The notes below the pieces were generated by a model. That model saw nothing but the letters and a program-made list of their open reading frames with translations. It ran no database searches and was not told where the DNA came from. Both the position numbers and the translations under genes were made by a program. A DNA stretch of 35,544 bases from Bradyrhizobium sp. LTSP885 (lineage in GTDB: Bacteria; Pseudomonadota; Alphaproteobacteria; Rhizobiales; Xanthobacteraceae), in contig NZ_JYMT01000015.1 of NCBI RefSeq assembly GCF_000938305.1, positions 2,794 through 38,337 on the forward strand, in the 5' to 3' direction. Position 1 is the first letter of the stretch; each line of letters starts with the position of its first letter. Shown piece after piece: positions 1-9,486 of the stretch.

Positions 1-166
1 GGCAGGCGCCTTGCCGGCCGCAAGCGCACACGGTTTCGTGCAGGCCGCAGGCTTGCTGCTGCTGATCTCCGCCGGCATGGCGAGCTACGGGCTGTTTTTG
101 CAGCTTTTCGGCGTCACCGGCTGGCGCGAGGCGGTGAGCGCGATCAGGCAAAAGCGCCCTGCCTGA
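1..166 (+). CDS. murJ: Lipid II flippase MurJ, C-terminal end (partial)
   Basis: This is the last 54 codons of a gene that enters from the left; the reading frame begins at base 2 and stops with TGA at 164-166. The peptide is hydrophobic, with one clear membrane segment (FVQAAGLLLLISAGMASYGL) and a second weaker stretch, ending in a short basic tail (IRQKRPA). That fits the last transmembrane helices of a MurJ/MviN-type flippase, which moves lipid II across the inner membrane. The family call rests mainly on context: in Bradyrhizobium and relatives mviN/murJ lies directly upstream of trpS, as here with a 66-bp gap. The fragment is too short to be diagnostic; another multi-pass membrane protein cannot be excluded. 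Confidence 0.6.
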   Translation, partial: AGALPAASAHGFVQAAGLLLLISAGMASYGLFLQLFGVTGWREAVSAIRQKRPA

Positions 167-232
167 CTTGCGCGCCGGGGGCTTAAGTGGCAAACGACGC
201 GGCCAAAGCGGCCATTTCCGGGAATTAAGACC

Positions 233-1285
233 ATGGCGTTCGTTGAACGGGTTTTCTCAGGCGTCCAGCCGACGGGCAATCTGCACCTCGGCAACTATCT
301 CGGCGCCATCGTCAACTTCGTGAAGATGCAGGAGACTCACAACTGCATCTATTGCGTCGTCGACATGCACGCGATCACCCAAGGCGTCGACGTCTGGGGC
401 GGCCCGGCCGAGCTCGCGCGCAACACCCGCGAGGTGACAGCTGCGTTCATCGCCGCGGGCATCGACCCGAAGAAGCATATCGTCTTCAACCAGAGCCAGG
501 TCGCCGGCCATTCCGAGCTGACCTGGATCTTCAACTGCGTCGCGCGCGTCGGCTGGCTCAGCCGGATGACCCAGTTCAAGGAGAAGGCGGGCAAGGACCG
601 CGAAAACGCCTCGGTCGGTCTCTACGACTATCCGGTGCTGATGGCGGCTGACATTCTCTTGTACCGCGCCACCCACGTGCCGGTCGGCGAGGATCAGAAG
701 CAGCATCTCGAGCTGTCCCGCGACATCGCGCAGAAGTTCAACAACGACTTCGGCGATTCGATCCGCGGCCTCGGCTTGAATGAGGGCCTGTTTTTCCCGC
801 AGCCGGAGCCGTTCATCACCGGACCGGCGACGCGGGTGATGAGCCTGCGCGACGGCACCAAGAAGATGTCGAAGTCGGATCCGTCTGACAATTCGCGCAT
901 CAACCTCACCGACGACGCCGAGACCATCGCGCAGAAGATCCGCAAGGCAAAGACCGATCCGGAGCCGCTGCCGTCGGAGGAGAAGGGCCTGGAGCCGCGC
1001 CCCGAAGCCGACAACCTCGTCGGCATCTATGCGGCGCTTGCCGACGTCAGCAAACAGGATGTGCTGACGCAGTTCGGCGGCGGGCAATTCTCCAGCTTCA
1101 AGAACGCGCTGGTCGAACTTTGCGTCGCAAAATTGTCGCCGATCGCCGGCGAGATGAAGCGGCTGGTCGCCGATCCGGGCCATGTGGATTCGATCCTGAT
1201 CGACGGCGCCAACCGCGCCCGCATGATCGCCGACGAGACCATGCGCACCACCAAGGACATCGTCGGCTTCATCCGCCAGCGCTGA
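233..1285 (+). CDS. trpS: Tryptophan--tRNA ligase
   Basis: The 350-residue product is a class I aminoacyl-tRNA synthetase that charges tRNA-Trp in the cytoplasm. Both signature motifs are visible: the HIGH-type motif PTGNLHLGN near residues 13-21 and KMSKS at residues 211-215. The stretch [16 protein letters not shown], typical of TrpRS, lies between them. The length fits the bacterial family (about 330-350). The ATG at 233 opens directly into the conserved [15 protein letters not shown] start, so the start is secure. It follows murJ and precedes a universal stress protein gene on the same strand. A 363-residue reading frame on the opposite strand across the gene is a high-GC shadow. Confidence 0.97.
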   Translation: MAFVERVFSGVQPTGNLHLGNYLGAIVNFVKMQETHNCIYCVVDMHAITQGVDVWGGPAELARNTREVTAAFIAAGIDPKKHIVFNQSQVAGHSELTWIFNCVARVGWLSRMTQFKEKAGKDRENASVGLYDYPVLMAADILLYRATHVPVGEDQKQHLELSRDIAQKFNNDFGDSIRGLGLNEGLFFPQPEPFITGPATRVMSLRDGTKKMSKSDPSDNSRINLTDDAETIAQKIRKAKTDPEPLPSEEKGLEPRPEADNLVGIYAALADVSKQDVLTQFGGGQFSSFKNALVELCVAKLSPIAGEMKRLVADPGHVDSILIDGANRARMIADETMRTTKDIVGFIRQR

Positions 1286-1306
1286 CGCGGCGAACCGGAA
1301 CTGCGG

Positions 1307-1335
1307 CACTCCCTCTCCCAAACAGGGAGGGAGTG
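1307..1335. repeat. Inverted repeat after trpS, possible terminator
   Basis: CACTCCCT at 1307-1314 pairs with AGGGAGTG at 1328-1335; inside it CCC 1317-1319 can pair with GGG 1325-1327. No T-run follows, so this is a weak terminator or a dispersed palindrome. It sits between trpS and the stress protein gene. Confidence 0.4.
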
Positions 1336-1374
1336 TGGCACCATGCATCGGTTTGGCTCAGCACCGGGACATGC

Positions 1375-1869
1375 ATGACCACCCAGCGACGCAGCTACGA
1401 GACCGGCCACAAGCCAAAATGCCTCGTCATCGTTGACGACACCGCGGAATGGGACCGCGCGGTCTATTACGCCAGCCGGTGGGCAATCCGGGTCGGCGGC
1501 GGCGTGGTGATGCTGCGGGTGATCGAGACCGAGGACCAGAACCAGCAATGGCTGGGTGTTGCCGACATCATGCGCGCGGAGGCCGAGGAAGCCGCCAATG
1601 AGGCGCTCGACCGCGCCGCCGGCCGTGCCAACGGGATCGCCGCGATCACCCCGGAGCGGGTGATTCGCGAGGGCGACCCGACCGAGCAGATCCTCGACGT
1701 GATCGACAAGGACGCCGACATCGCTGTCCTGGTGCTGGCCGCCAATCCGGGCGCCGAGGGGCCCGGGCCGATCATCACCACCATGGCCAACGCCATGGGC
1801 GAATTCCCGATTCCGGTCACCATCGTGCCCGGCGGCCTGACCGACGCCGAAATCGACGCGTTGTCCTAA
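1375..1869 (+). CDS. Universal stress protein (UspA family)
   Basis: The 164-residue product has the single-domain Usp fold pattern: a first strand KCLVIVDDTAEWDRAVYYA near residues 14-32, a central region rich in Ala/Glu, and a C-terminal strand-loop IAVLVLAANPGAEGPGPIIT whose Gly-rich segment resembles the nucleotide-binding GxxG-type loop of ATP-binding Usp proteins. It ends with FPIPVTIVPGG, another family hallmark. Usp proteins are cytoplasmic and linked to stress survival; no specific partner can be read here. The frame is open far upstream into trpS, but the ATG at 1375 is chosen because the conserved fold begins about 13 residues after it. Its position between trpS and the Fe-S carrier gene is consistent with a small housekeeping operon. 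Confidence 0.88.
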   Translation: MTTQRRSYETGHKPKCLVIVDDTAEWDRAVYYASRWAIRVGGGVVMLRVIETEDQNQQWLGVADIMRAEAEEAANEALDRAAGRANGIAAITPERVIREGDPTEQILDVIDKDADIAVLVLAANPGAEGPGPIITTMANAMGEFPIPVTIVPGGLTDAEIDALS

Positions 1870-1978
1870 TGCAGGCCTGGAACTGCTGACCTGCACCTTG
1901 ATCGGTGCTTTTCGGGTCGCCATCTGTTAAGGGAACCCCAACGCGCCGGCCTTGAACCGGCGACGCCGGAGACAGCAG

Positions 1979-2548
1979 ATGTTCATTCAGACCGAAGCCA
2001 CGCCCAACCCCGCGACCCTGAAGTTCATTCCGGGCCGCACGGTGCTCGACAGCGGCACCCTGGAATTCTCGACCCCCGAATCCGCCACGCGCTCGCCGCT
2101 CGCCGAACGGCTGTTCGCCGTATCAGGCGTCACCGGCGTGTTCTACGGCGCCGATTTCGTCACGGTGACCAAGGCGGACGGCGACTGGCAGCACCTCAAG
2201 CCCGCGATCCTCGGCGCCATCATGGAGCATTACATGTCCGGCGCGCCGCTGCTCGCCGACGGTACCGCTGGCAGCGATGACGCCCGCGATGAGGAAGACG
2301 AATTCTTCAACGAGGAAGACGCCGAGACTGTCGCGCAGATCAAGGACCTGATCGAGACCCGCGTGCGTCCGGCGGTTGCCAACGACGGCGGCGACATCAC
2401 CTTCCGCGGCTTCAAGGACGGCATCGTCTATCTCAACATGAAGGGCTCCTGCGCCGGCTGCCCGTCATCGACGGCCACACTGCAACACGGCATCCAGAAC
2501 CTGCTGCGGCACTATGTGCCCGACGTGCAGGAAGTCCGGCCGATGTGA
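1979..2548 (+). CDS. NifU family Fe-S cluster carrier (Nfu)
   Basis: The 189-residue product combines an N-terminal Nfu_N domain (starting MFIQTEATPNPATLKFIPG) with a C-terminal NifU-like domain. The cluster-binding CxxC is GSCAGCPSS with Cys158 and Cys161. Nfu proteins receive Fe-S clusters from a scaffold and hand them to client enzymes in the cytoplasm. An acidic linker (DDARDEEDEFFNEEDAE) joins the two domains. The frame is open to 1952, but the ATG at 1979 is preferred because the family begins MFIQTEATPN. A hairpin (CGCCGG 1944-1949 with CCGGCG 1957-1962) lies 16 bases before the ATG. Possible clients in this window are the radical-SAM enzyme MiaB and others elsewhere; that link is inference. 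Confidence 0.93.
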   Translation: MFIQTEATPNPATLKFIPGRTVLDSGTLEFSTPESATRSPLAERLFAVSGVTGVFYGADFVTVTKADGDWQHLKPAILGAIMEHYMSGAPLLADGTAGSDDARDEEDEFFNEEDAETVAQIKDLIETRVRPAVANDGGDITFRGFKDGIVYLNMKGSCAGCPSSTATLQHGIQNLLRHYVPDVQEVRPM

Positions 2549-2581
2549 TTTACGTCAGGTAGGCAAAGACGCACTTGCGCC

Positions 2582-2641
2582 GTGCCCACCATCAATAGTC
2601 GAGCAAGAAGTGGTGGGCACGCTTCGCTTTGCCCACCCACC
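2582..2641. repeat. Dispersed palindromic element (GTGGGCA/TGCCCAC type)
   Basis: GTGCCCACCA at 2582-2591 is the exact reverse complement of TGGTGGGCAC at 2611-2620. The right arm is followed by GCTTCGCTTTGCCCACC, which pairs back on GGTGGGCA to make a second hairpin. This looks like a dispersed intergenic repeat I associate from memory with Bradyrhizobium. It fills most of the 176-bp gap between nfu and tsaB. Confidence 0.55.
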
Positions 2642-2724
2642 AAGGGGGAACGAACAGTGAGCCGGCGAACCGGAATTAGCCTTGTAAGTAGCCTTGGCAT
2701 TCCTTTCGCCATAATGTTCGTCCC

Positions 2725-3423
2725 GTGCTGATCCTCGCCATCGACACCGCGCTCGACGCCTGCTCCGCTGCCGTGCTCGACACATCAGCGGGCAATACCA
2801 TCGCCCTTGAGTCGCAGCCGATGCAGCGCGGCCACGCCGAGGCGCTGATGCCGCTGATCGCGCGGGTGATGAAGCAGAGCGGCGTCGCCTTTGCCGCGCT
2901 CGACCGCATCGCCGTCACCACCGGCCCCGGCAGTTTCACCGGTCTGCGCGTCGGCCTCTCGGCCGCACGCGGCATCGCGCTCGCCGCTGACAAGCCTGTG
3001 GTCGGACTGACGACGCTCGCCGCCTACGCTGCGCCCATTGTCGCCGAGAATGGCGCGCATCCGATCCTGTCGGCGATCGATGCGCGGCACGATCATGTCT
3101 ACTTCCAGGTGGTCGGCGGCGACGGCAGTCCGCTGGTGAAGCCGAAGGTGGCGCCGATCGCGGAAGCCCTCGGCGCCGCGCAATTCGGCGCGCTACACTT
3201 GGTCGGCAATGCCGCAAAAATCCTCGCCGAGCGCTGGCCCGCGAACGCAACGCCGCCGGTCCAGGTCGATCCCCAGGCCGCGCCCGACATCAACTGGGTC
3301 GCCTGGGTCGGCGCCGCCGTGACCCCGGAGAGCGCGCCGGCGCGCCCGTTCTATCTGCGCGCCCCGGATGCGAAGCCGCCGAAAGATCAACTCCAGACCA
3401 GCGCGCAGCTCTCAGGCACATGA
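2725..3423 (+). CDS. tsaB: tRNA threonylcarbamoyladenosine biosynthesis protein TsaB
   Basis: The 232-residue product belongs to the ASKHA superfamily. TsaB is the non-catalytic partner of TsaD (with TsaE) in forming t6A at position 37 of ANN-decoding tRNAs. Diagnostic features are the N-terminal MLILAIDTALDACSAAVLD, the segment TTGPGSFTGLRVGLSAARG near residues 69-87, and the LSAIDARHDHVYFQ strand near residue 112. The start is GTG at 2725, because the conserved LILAIDTA begins at once; the nearby ATG at 2714 is in another frame. The stop overlaps the ATG of rimI (ATGA at 3420-3423), so the pair is translationally coupled, a common tsaB-rimI arrangement. Confidence 0.94.
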   Translation: MLILAIDTALDACSAAVLDTSAGNTIALESQPMQRGHAEALMPLIARVMKQSGVAFAALDRIAVTTGPGSFTGLRVGLSAARGIALAADKPVVGLTTLAAYAAPIVAENGAHPILSAIDARHDHVYFQVVGGDGSPLVKPKVAPIAEALGAAQFGALHLVGNAAKILAERWPANATPPVQVDPQAAPDINWVAWVGAAVTPESAPARPFYLRAPDAKPPKDQLQTSAQLSGT

Positions 3424-3908
3424 TCGGCTGGTTGTCACGGTGGCGGGGCGGCGGCAGCACGCCCGCGGTCGAGCCGGCATCGTTGCGCGACGCGGCGCGG
3501 CTGGCGCAATTGCACGGCGCCTCGTTCCATCGCGGCTGGGGCGAAGGCGAGTTCGAGACGATGCTGACCGAGCACAACACGCTGGTGCATCGCCTCAGGC
3601 AGGGCCGCAAGGTGATCGGCTTCGCGGTGTCGCGGTTGGCCGCGGATGAAGCCGAAATTCTCTCGATCGCGATCGACACCGATGAGCGCGGGCGCGGCCT
3701 GTCGCGCAACCTGCTCTTGACCCATCTCGGCCACCTTGCCGGCCGCGGCGTCCGCACCATCTTTCTGGAAGTGGAAGAAAACAATCAGCCGGCGCGCAGG
3801 CTGTATGAATGGGCCGGATTCGGCGTCATCGGCCGCCGTGAGCGCTATTACAAGCAGCCCGGCGGGGAACATTTGAACGCGCTTCTGATGCGCCGCGACT
3901 TGTCGTAA
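3420..3908 (+). CDS. rimI: Ribosomal protein S18-alanine N-acetyltransferase RimI-like
   Basis: The 162-residue GNAT protein shows the acetyl-CoA-binding motif around DERGRGLSRNLLLTHL (residues about 90-105) and the C-terminal signature EENNQPARRLYEWAGFGVIG with RRERYYK, which is close to RimI. RimI acetylates the N-terminal alanine of ribosomal protein S18 using acetyl-CoA. It overlaps tsaB by four bases and is followed after 53 bp by fur. The tsaB-rimI pairing is widespread and supports the call. The specific substrate cannot be proven from sequence, because GNAT enzymes vary widely. Confidence 0.88.
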   Translation: MIGWLSRWRGGGSTPAVEPASLRDAARLAQLHGASFHRGWGEGEFETMLTEHNTLVHRLRQGRKVIGFAVSRLAADEAEILSIAIDTDERGRGLSRNLLLTHLGHLAGRGVRTIFLEVEENNQPARRLYEWAGFGVIGRRERYYKQPGGEHLNALLMRRDLS

Positions 3909-3961
3909 CATCGGCGCAATGGCAGAAAGGCCCCTGTTCTGCCAGCTAAGGCCTCGACCCC

Positions 3962-4411
3962 ATGACCACGGTAAGAATCCCGCCTGCGCACAAAAATACT
4001 GGCATCGAGGCGCGCTGCGCCGCGACCGGCATGCGCATGACCGAACAGCGCCGCGTCATTGCGCGCGTGCTGGCGGAAGCCCTGGATCACCCTGACGTCG
4101 AGGAACTGTACCGGCGCTGCGTCGCGGTCGACGACAAGATCTCGATCTCGACGGTGTACCGCACCGTCAAGCTGTTCGAGGACGCCGGCATCATCGAGCG
4201 TCACGATTTCCGCGAGGGCCGCGCGCGCTACGAGCAGATGCCCGAGAGCCACCATGACCATCTGATCAATCTGCGTGACGGCAAGGTAATCGAGTTCACC
4301 TCCGAGGAGATCGAGAAGCTGCAGGCCGAGATCGCGCGCAAGCTCGGCTACAAGCTGGTCGATCACCGGCTCGAGCTCTATTGCGTTCCGCTCGACGACG
4401 AAAAGTCATAG
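3962..4411 (+). CDS. fur: Fur family metal-dependent transcriptional regulator (Fur/Mur)
   Basis: The 149-residue product has the Fur layout: a winged helix (GMRMTEQRRVIARVL, then KISISTVYRTVKLFEDAGII) and a metal-binding dimerisation half with the HHDH motif in ESHHDHLINLRDGKVIEF. The CxxC pairs that hold structural zinc in E. coli Fur are absent; the three cysteines are scattered, as known for alphaproteobacterial Fur/Mur. In B. japonicum this protein binds DNA with iron or manganese and represses genes including irr; in some rhizobia the orthologue senses manganese and is called Mur. A second Fur-superfamily gene, irr, lies at 33517 with a candidate Fur-type site in its promoter. Metal specificity cannot be settled from sequence. 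Confidence 0.93.
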   Translation: MTTVRIPPAHKNTGIEARCAATGMRMTEQRRVIARVLAEALDHPDVEELYRRCVAVDDKISISTVYRTVKLFEDAGIIERHDFREGRARYEQMPESHHDHLINLRDGKVIEFTSEEIEKLQAEIARKLGYKLVDHRLELYCVPLDDEKS

Positions 4412-4417
4412 CGCAAA

Positions 4418-4461
4418 GCGTTTTCAAGCGAAGTGGAGACCGGTTCGCGTGAAGAAAACGC
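4418..4461. repeat. Dispersed palindromic element overlapping the HAD gene start
   Basis: GCGTTTTC at 4418-4425 pairs with GAAAACGC at 4454-4461; inside, GCGAA at 4428-4432 pairs with TTCGC around 4444-4448. The middle holds AGTGGAGACCGG. The whole resembles an abundant intergenic element I remember from Bradyrhizobium genomes. It spans the gap after fur and contains the GGAG (4435-4438) and GTG (4449) used by the next gene. Confidence 0.65.
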
Positions 4462-5156
4462 GTAAATTTAAAATCGTGGGGTTTGATCTCATCATCTTCG
4501 ATTGCGACGGCGTATTGGTCGACAGCGAAGTGATTTCCTCTCGCGCGCATGCAGAGACGCTGACCCGTCACGGCTACCCCATCACGCCGGACGGCGTGCT
4601 GAAGCGCTTCCTCGGCGTATCCGACCGCGAAGCGCGGCAGATCGTCGAAGCCGAGATCGGCCGCAAGCTGCCCGATGATTTCGAGGCCCAGGTCAAGCAC
4701 GCGACGCTCAGCTTCTATGCCGACGATCTCAACGCGATCGCGCATGTCGGCGAGGCAATCGCGGCGCTTGATATGCCCAAATGCGTGGCCTCGAGCGGCA
4801 CGCCGGAGAAGATCCGCCACGGCCTCACCTGCGCCGGGCTCTACGATCAGCTCGCGCCGCATATTTTCTCCGCCATCCAGGTCAAGCGCGGCAAGCCGGC
4901 GCCCGACATCTTCCTGTTCGCGGCCGAGCAGATGGGAGCCGACCCTGCGCGCTGCGTCGTGATCGAGGACAGCATGCACGGCGTCACCGGCGCCCGCGCC
5001 GCCGGGATGACGGTGCTGGGTTTCCATGGCGGCAGCCACTGCGCGCCGGGGCACGAGGACGTGCTCCGCAAGGCGGGAGCGGCGGTCACGTTCGCCGATA
5101 TGCGCCAATTGCCCGATTTGATCGCCCGGATTGGGGCCGCAGCCCCGGTAGCGTGA
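4449..5156 (+). CDS. HAD superfamily (subfamily IA) hydrolase, phosphatase/phosphoglucomutase-like
   Basis: The 235-residue product has all four HAD motifs: motif I DCDGVLVDSE near residues 19-28 (nucleophile and acid/base Asp), motif II Ser in CVASSGTPEKI near 117, motif III Lys in VKRGKPAPDIF near 145, and motif IV in VVIEDSMHGVTGARAAGM near 170. The helical cap after motif I places it with beta-phosphoglucomutase/Gph-like enzymes that act on small phosphate esters; the substrate is unknown. The GTG start at 4449 has GGAG ten bases upstream, but both lie inside the dispersed element at 4418-4461, so the first residues (MKKTRKFK) are repeat-derived. A second in-frame GTG at 4476 would give a 226-residue protein that still keeps every motif. 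Confidence 0.87.
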   Translation: MKKTRKFKIVGFDLIIFDCDGVLVDSEVISSRAHAETLTRHGYPITPDGVLKRFLGVSDREARQIVEAEIGRKLPDDFEAQVKHATLSFYADDLNAIAHVGEAIAALDMPKCVASSGTPEKIRHGLTCAGLYDQLAPHIFSAIQVKRGKPAPDIFLFAAEQMGADPARCVVIEDSMHGVTGARAAGMTVLGFHGGSHCAPGHEDVLRKAGAAVTFADMRQLPDLIARIGAAAPVA

Positions 5157-5166
5157 GCTATTAAAC

Positions 5167-5253
5167 GCCGTCATTCCGGGATGGTGCGTTAGCACCAGAC
5201 CCGGAATCTCGAGATTCCGGGTCTGGTCCTTCGGACCATCCCGGAATGACGGC
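5167..5253. repeat. Four-way-junction palindromic element, copy A
   Basis: The 87 bases fold with every junction base paired. The outer stem is 5167-5182 with 5238-5253 (16 bp perfect). Arm A is GGTGC 5183-5187 with GCACC 5192-5196. Arm B is a 28-nt perfect palindrome, 5197-5224 (AGACCCGGAATCTC and its complement). Arm C is GGTCC 5225-5229 with GGACC 5233-5237. A related copy lies at 34078-34161. It begins 11 bases after the HAD stop and may end that transcript; there is no T-run. Confidence 0.8.
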
Positions 5254-5341
5254 CTCAGAAGCTGGATTTTCGCCCCTTTAGGCTATATCTGAGCCCCGGC
5301 GCCCTGATGGCGCCGCTTCCATTCTCCGCAACCCGGGTTCC

Positions 5342-6733
<1,392 letters not shown>

Positions 6734-6738
6734 AATCC

Positions 6739-7794
6739 TTGCCCAAAAGCGCATCGGATTCGCCTGCCCTCGCTCCCAGCCGCAAACCAGACCGCGACAT
6801 GCAAACCCCACCTGAGACCCAGGTCGTCATCGATTTCGACGACAACCGCGCCGCTTCGGCGCTGGTCGGCCCCTACGGGCAGAACCTCGCACTGATCGAG
6901 CGACGGCTCGGCGTCGTGGTCGATTCCCGCGGCAACCACGTCACCATCGCAGGCTCGCGCGACGGCTGCGACGCGGCGCGGCGCGTGCTCGAGACGCTCT
7001 ACGCGCAGGCCGTCGAAGGCCACGACCTCGATCAGGGCGAAGTGGAAGGCGCGATCCGCGTCGTGATCGCGCAGGGCTCGCTGTTCGAGTTCGACAACAA
7101 GACCGCCAAGACGGCCTTCGAGACCATCAATTTGCGCAAGCGCCCGGTCCGCGCCCGCACCGCGGCGCAGGATTCCTACATCCGCGCGCTGAAGCGGCAT
7201 GAGATGGTGTTCGGCGTCGGCCCGGCCGGCACCGGCAAGACCTGGCTCGCGGTCGCGCACGCCGCGCAACTGTTCGAACGCAAGGAAGTCGACCGCATCA
7301 TCCTGACGCGTCCCGCGGTCGAAGCCGGCGAGCGGCTCGGCTTCCTGCCCGGCGACCTCAAGGAGAAGGTCGATCCGTATCTGCGCCCGATCTATGACGC
7401 GCTGTACGATCTGATGGACTCGCGCGTGGTCGAGCGCGCGATGCAGGGTGGCGAGATCGAGATCGCGCCGCTCGCCTTCATGCGCGGCCGCACGCTGACC
7501 AATGCCGTCGTCATCCTCGACGAAGCCCAGAACACCACGTCGATGCAGATGAAGATGTTCCTGACCCGGCTTGGCGAGAACTCCAGGATGATCATCACCG
7601 GCGATCCGACGCAGGTCGACCTGCCGCACGGCCAGGCCTCGGGGCTTGCGGAAGCCGTGAAGCTGCTCGACGGTGTCGAGGGCATCGCCCAGGTGCGGTT
7701 CACCGCCGAGGACGTCATCCGGCACGAACTGGTGGCGCGCATCGTGGCCGCCTATGAGGGATTGCCGCAAAAGCCGGCAAACGCCAGATCTTGA
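6739..7794 (+). CDS. phoH: PhoH-like ATPase (YbeZ)
   Basis: The product is a cytoplasmic P-loop ATPase of 351 residues (331 if the in-frame ATG at 6799 is used). Walker A is GPAGTGKT at residues 161-168, and Walker B is VVILDEAQNT near 256-265. An N-terminal KH-like segment (VGPYGQNLALIERRLGVVV) precedes the ATPase domain. YbeZ/PhoH proteins associate with the endonuclease YbeY and act in rRNA and RNA metabolism; the gene order phoH-ybeY-corC-lnt supports this. TTG 6739 lies five bases after the miaB stop; the conserved domain begins near residue 30, so ATG 6799 is equally likely as the start. Confidence 0.93.
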   Translation: MPKSASDSPALAPSRKPDRDMQTPPETQVVIDFDDNRAASALVGPYGQNLALIERRLGVVVDSRGNHVTIAGSRDGCDAARRVLETLYAQAVEGHDLDQGEVEGAIRVVIAQGSLFEFDNKTAKTAFETINLRKRPVRARTAAQDSYIRALKRHEMVFGVGPAGTGKTWLAVAHAAQLFERKEVDRIILTRPAVEAGERLGFLPGDLKEKVDPYLRPIYDALYDLMDSRVVERAMQGGEIEIAPLAFMRGRTLTNAVVILDEAQNTTSMQMKMFLTRLGENSRMIITGDPTQVDLPHGQASGLAEAVKLLDGVEGIAQVRFTAEDVIRHELVARIVAAYEGLPQKPANARS

Positions 7795-7862
7795 GATTTT
7801 CAGCTTCGACCGGGAGCCCGCGTGCTGCGGGTTCCGGCCCCAACGCAGATTTTGGAACGACC

Positions 7863-8357
7863 GTGTCCGCCTTTCCCGCCACCGAGGTTCTCGTCACGGC
7901 CGAATGCTGGCAGACCGAGCCCGATGCCGAGGCGGTGATCCATCGCGCCATTGAAGCCGCCGCCGAGATCGCCGACGCCGATGTCGCCGACGCCGAGCTT
8001 GCGGTGATGCTGACCGACGACACCGGCATCCGCACCCTGAACAACAATTGGCGCAGCATCGACAAGCCGACCAACGTGCTGTCGTTTCCGGCGCTGCAGC
8101 CGACCGGCAACGAGCCCGCCGATGCCCCGCGCATGCTCGGCGACATCGCGATCGCCTATGAGACGACGCGGCGCGAAGCCGACGAGGAACAGAAGCCGTT
8201 CGACCATCATTTGAGCCATCTTGCGGTGCATGGCTTCCTGCATCTGATCGGCTACGACCACGAGAATGACGACGATGCCGAAGACATGGAGGCTCTCGAG
8301 CGCGAGATCCTCAGCCAGCTCGGCATTCCCGACCCCTATGCGGATCGGATCGCCTGA
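7863..8357 (+). CDS. ybeY: Endoribonuclease YbeY (rRNA maturation factor)
   Basis: YbeY is a zinc-dependent single-strand endoribonuclease that matures 16S rRNA and takes part in ribosome quality control. The metal motif is intact, HGFLHLIGYDH, with His123, His127 and His133 as ligands. The upstream block NNNWRSIDKPTNVLSFP is also typical. The frame extends back to a TTG at 7791 that overlaps the phoH stop; GTG 7863 is preferred because it gives 164 residues, close to the usual alphaproteobacterial length, and the extra 24 residues look unlike the family. The start choice is moderately uncertain. The corC ATG overlaps the region of its stop (8355-8361). Confidence 0.92.
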   Translation: MSAFPATEVLVTAECWQTEPDAEAVIHRAIEAAAEIADADVADAELAVMLTDDTGIRTLNNNWRSIDKPTNVLSFPALQPTGNEPADAPRMLGDIAIAYETTRREADEEQKPFDHHLSHLAVHGFLHLIGYDHENDDDAEDMEALEREILSQLGIPDPYADRIA

Positions 8358-8358
8358 G

Positions 8359-9486
8359 ATGCCGGATTCCGACCCAATCCATGACAATCCGCGCAGCGTG
8401 AATAACCTGCCTGCCATCGTGCATGACGGCGAGGTGCAGCGGCCGGCGGCCGAGGGCTGGCTGGTGCGCGCGATCCGCACGTTGTTTGGCTGGAAGGCCG
8501 GATCGGTGCGCGACGATTTGCAGGTCGTGCTCGACGCCTCGACGCCCGACGATGTCGGCTTCTCGGCGATCGAGCGCACCATGCTGCGCAACATCCTGTC
8601 GCTGAACGAGCGGCGGATCGCCGACGTCATGATCCACCGCGCCGACATTGTCGCGGTCAAGCGCGACATTCCGCTCGGCGAGCTGATGAGCCTGTTCGAG
8701 AGCGCGGCGCATTCGCGGCTCGTGGTCTACAACGAGACCCTCGACGACCCCGAGGGCATGGTGCACATCCGCGACCTGCTCGCCTTCATGACGGCGAAGG
8801 CACGGATCGGCGACACCACCAAGGCGAAGCGCAAGAAGCCGTTCCCGGCCGGGCTCGATCTGCGCGCGGTCGACCTCGCGCTGCCGCTGTCGGAGACGCA
8901 AATCATCCGCAAGCTGCTCTATATCCCGCCGTCGATGCGCGCGATCGACCTGTTGGCGCAGATGCAGGCCTCGCGCATGCATCTGGCGCTGGTGGTCGAC
9001 GAATATGGCGGCACCGACGGGCTGGTGTCGATCGAGGACATCGTCGAGGAGATCGTCGGCGAGATCGACGACGAGCACGATTCCGACGAGCCGCCGGCGA
9101 TCGTGCGGCAGGCCGACAATTCCTTCATCGCCGACGCCCGCGCCAGCCTCGACGACGTCCGCACGGTGATCGGCGAGGACTTCGTCACCGGCGAGGCCGG
9201 CGAAGAGGTCGAGACGCTGGGCGGCTATCTGGTCTCGTTCGTCGGCCGCCTGCCGGTGCGCGGCGAGGTGATTTCGGGACCGGGCCATTTCGAGGTCGAG
9301 GTGCTCGACGCCGATCCACGGCGGGTGAAGCGGCTACGCGTCACCACCCGCAAGGAGCGCCCGGCACCGCGCAAGGACCGCGAGAAGGAGCGCGAGCGGC
9401 GCCGCGAGCAACCGCCGGAATCAGACGCGCCGCAGGCCAACGACAATTCTCCGCCGCCATCCGGCGATGGAGCCGGACAGCCGTGA
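8359..9486 (+). CDS. corC: CorC/HlyC family CBS-domain protein
   Basis: The 375-residue product has two CBS domains (about residues 85-145, IADVMIHRADIVAVKRDIPL, and 160-225, with VVDEYGGTDGLVSIEDIVEE at its end) followed by a CorC_HlyC transporter-associated domain (about 235-315). There are no membrane segments, so it is the soluble CorC/YbeX type rather than the membrane-anchored kind. CorC/YbeX is linked to magnesium and cobalt handling and ribosome metabolism in the ybeZYX-lnt cluster. The last 60 residues are a low-complexity tail rich in Arg/Glu/Lys then Pro/Asp, probably disordered. The ATG at 8359 is two bases after the ybeY stop; the stop overlaps the lnt start. Confidence 0.93.
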   Translation: MPDSDPIHDNPRSVNNLPAIVHDGEVQRPAAEGWLVRAIRTLFGWKAGSVRDDLQVVLDASTPDDVGFSAIERTMLRNILSLNERRIADVMIHRADIVAVKRDIPLGELMSLFESAAHSRLVVYNETLDDPEGMVHIRDLLAFMTAKARIGDTTKAKRKKPFPAGLDLRAVDLALPLSETQIIRKLLYIPPSMRAIDLLAQMQASRMHLALVVDEYGGTDGLVSIEDIVEEIVGEIDDEHDSDEPPAIVRQADNSFIADARASLDDVRTVIGEDFVTGEAGEEVETLGGYLVSFVGRLPVRGEVISGPGHFEVEVLDADPRRVKRLRVTTRKERPAPRKDREKERERRREQPPESDAPQANDNSPPPSGDGAGQP

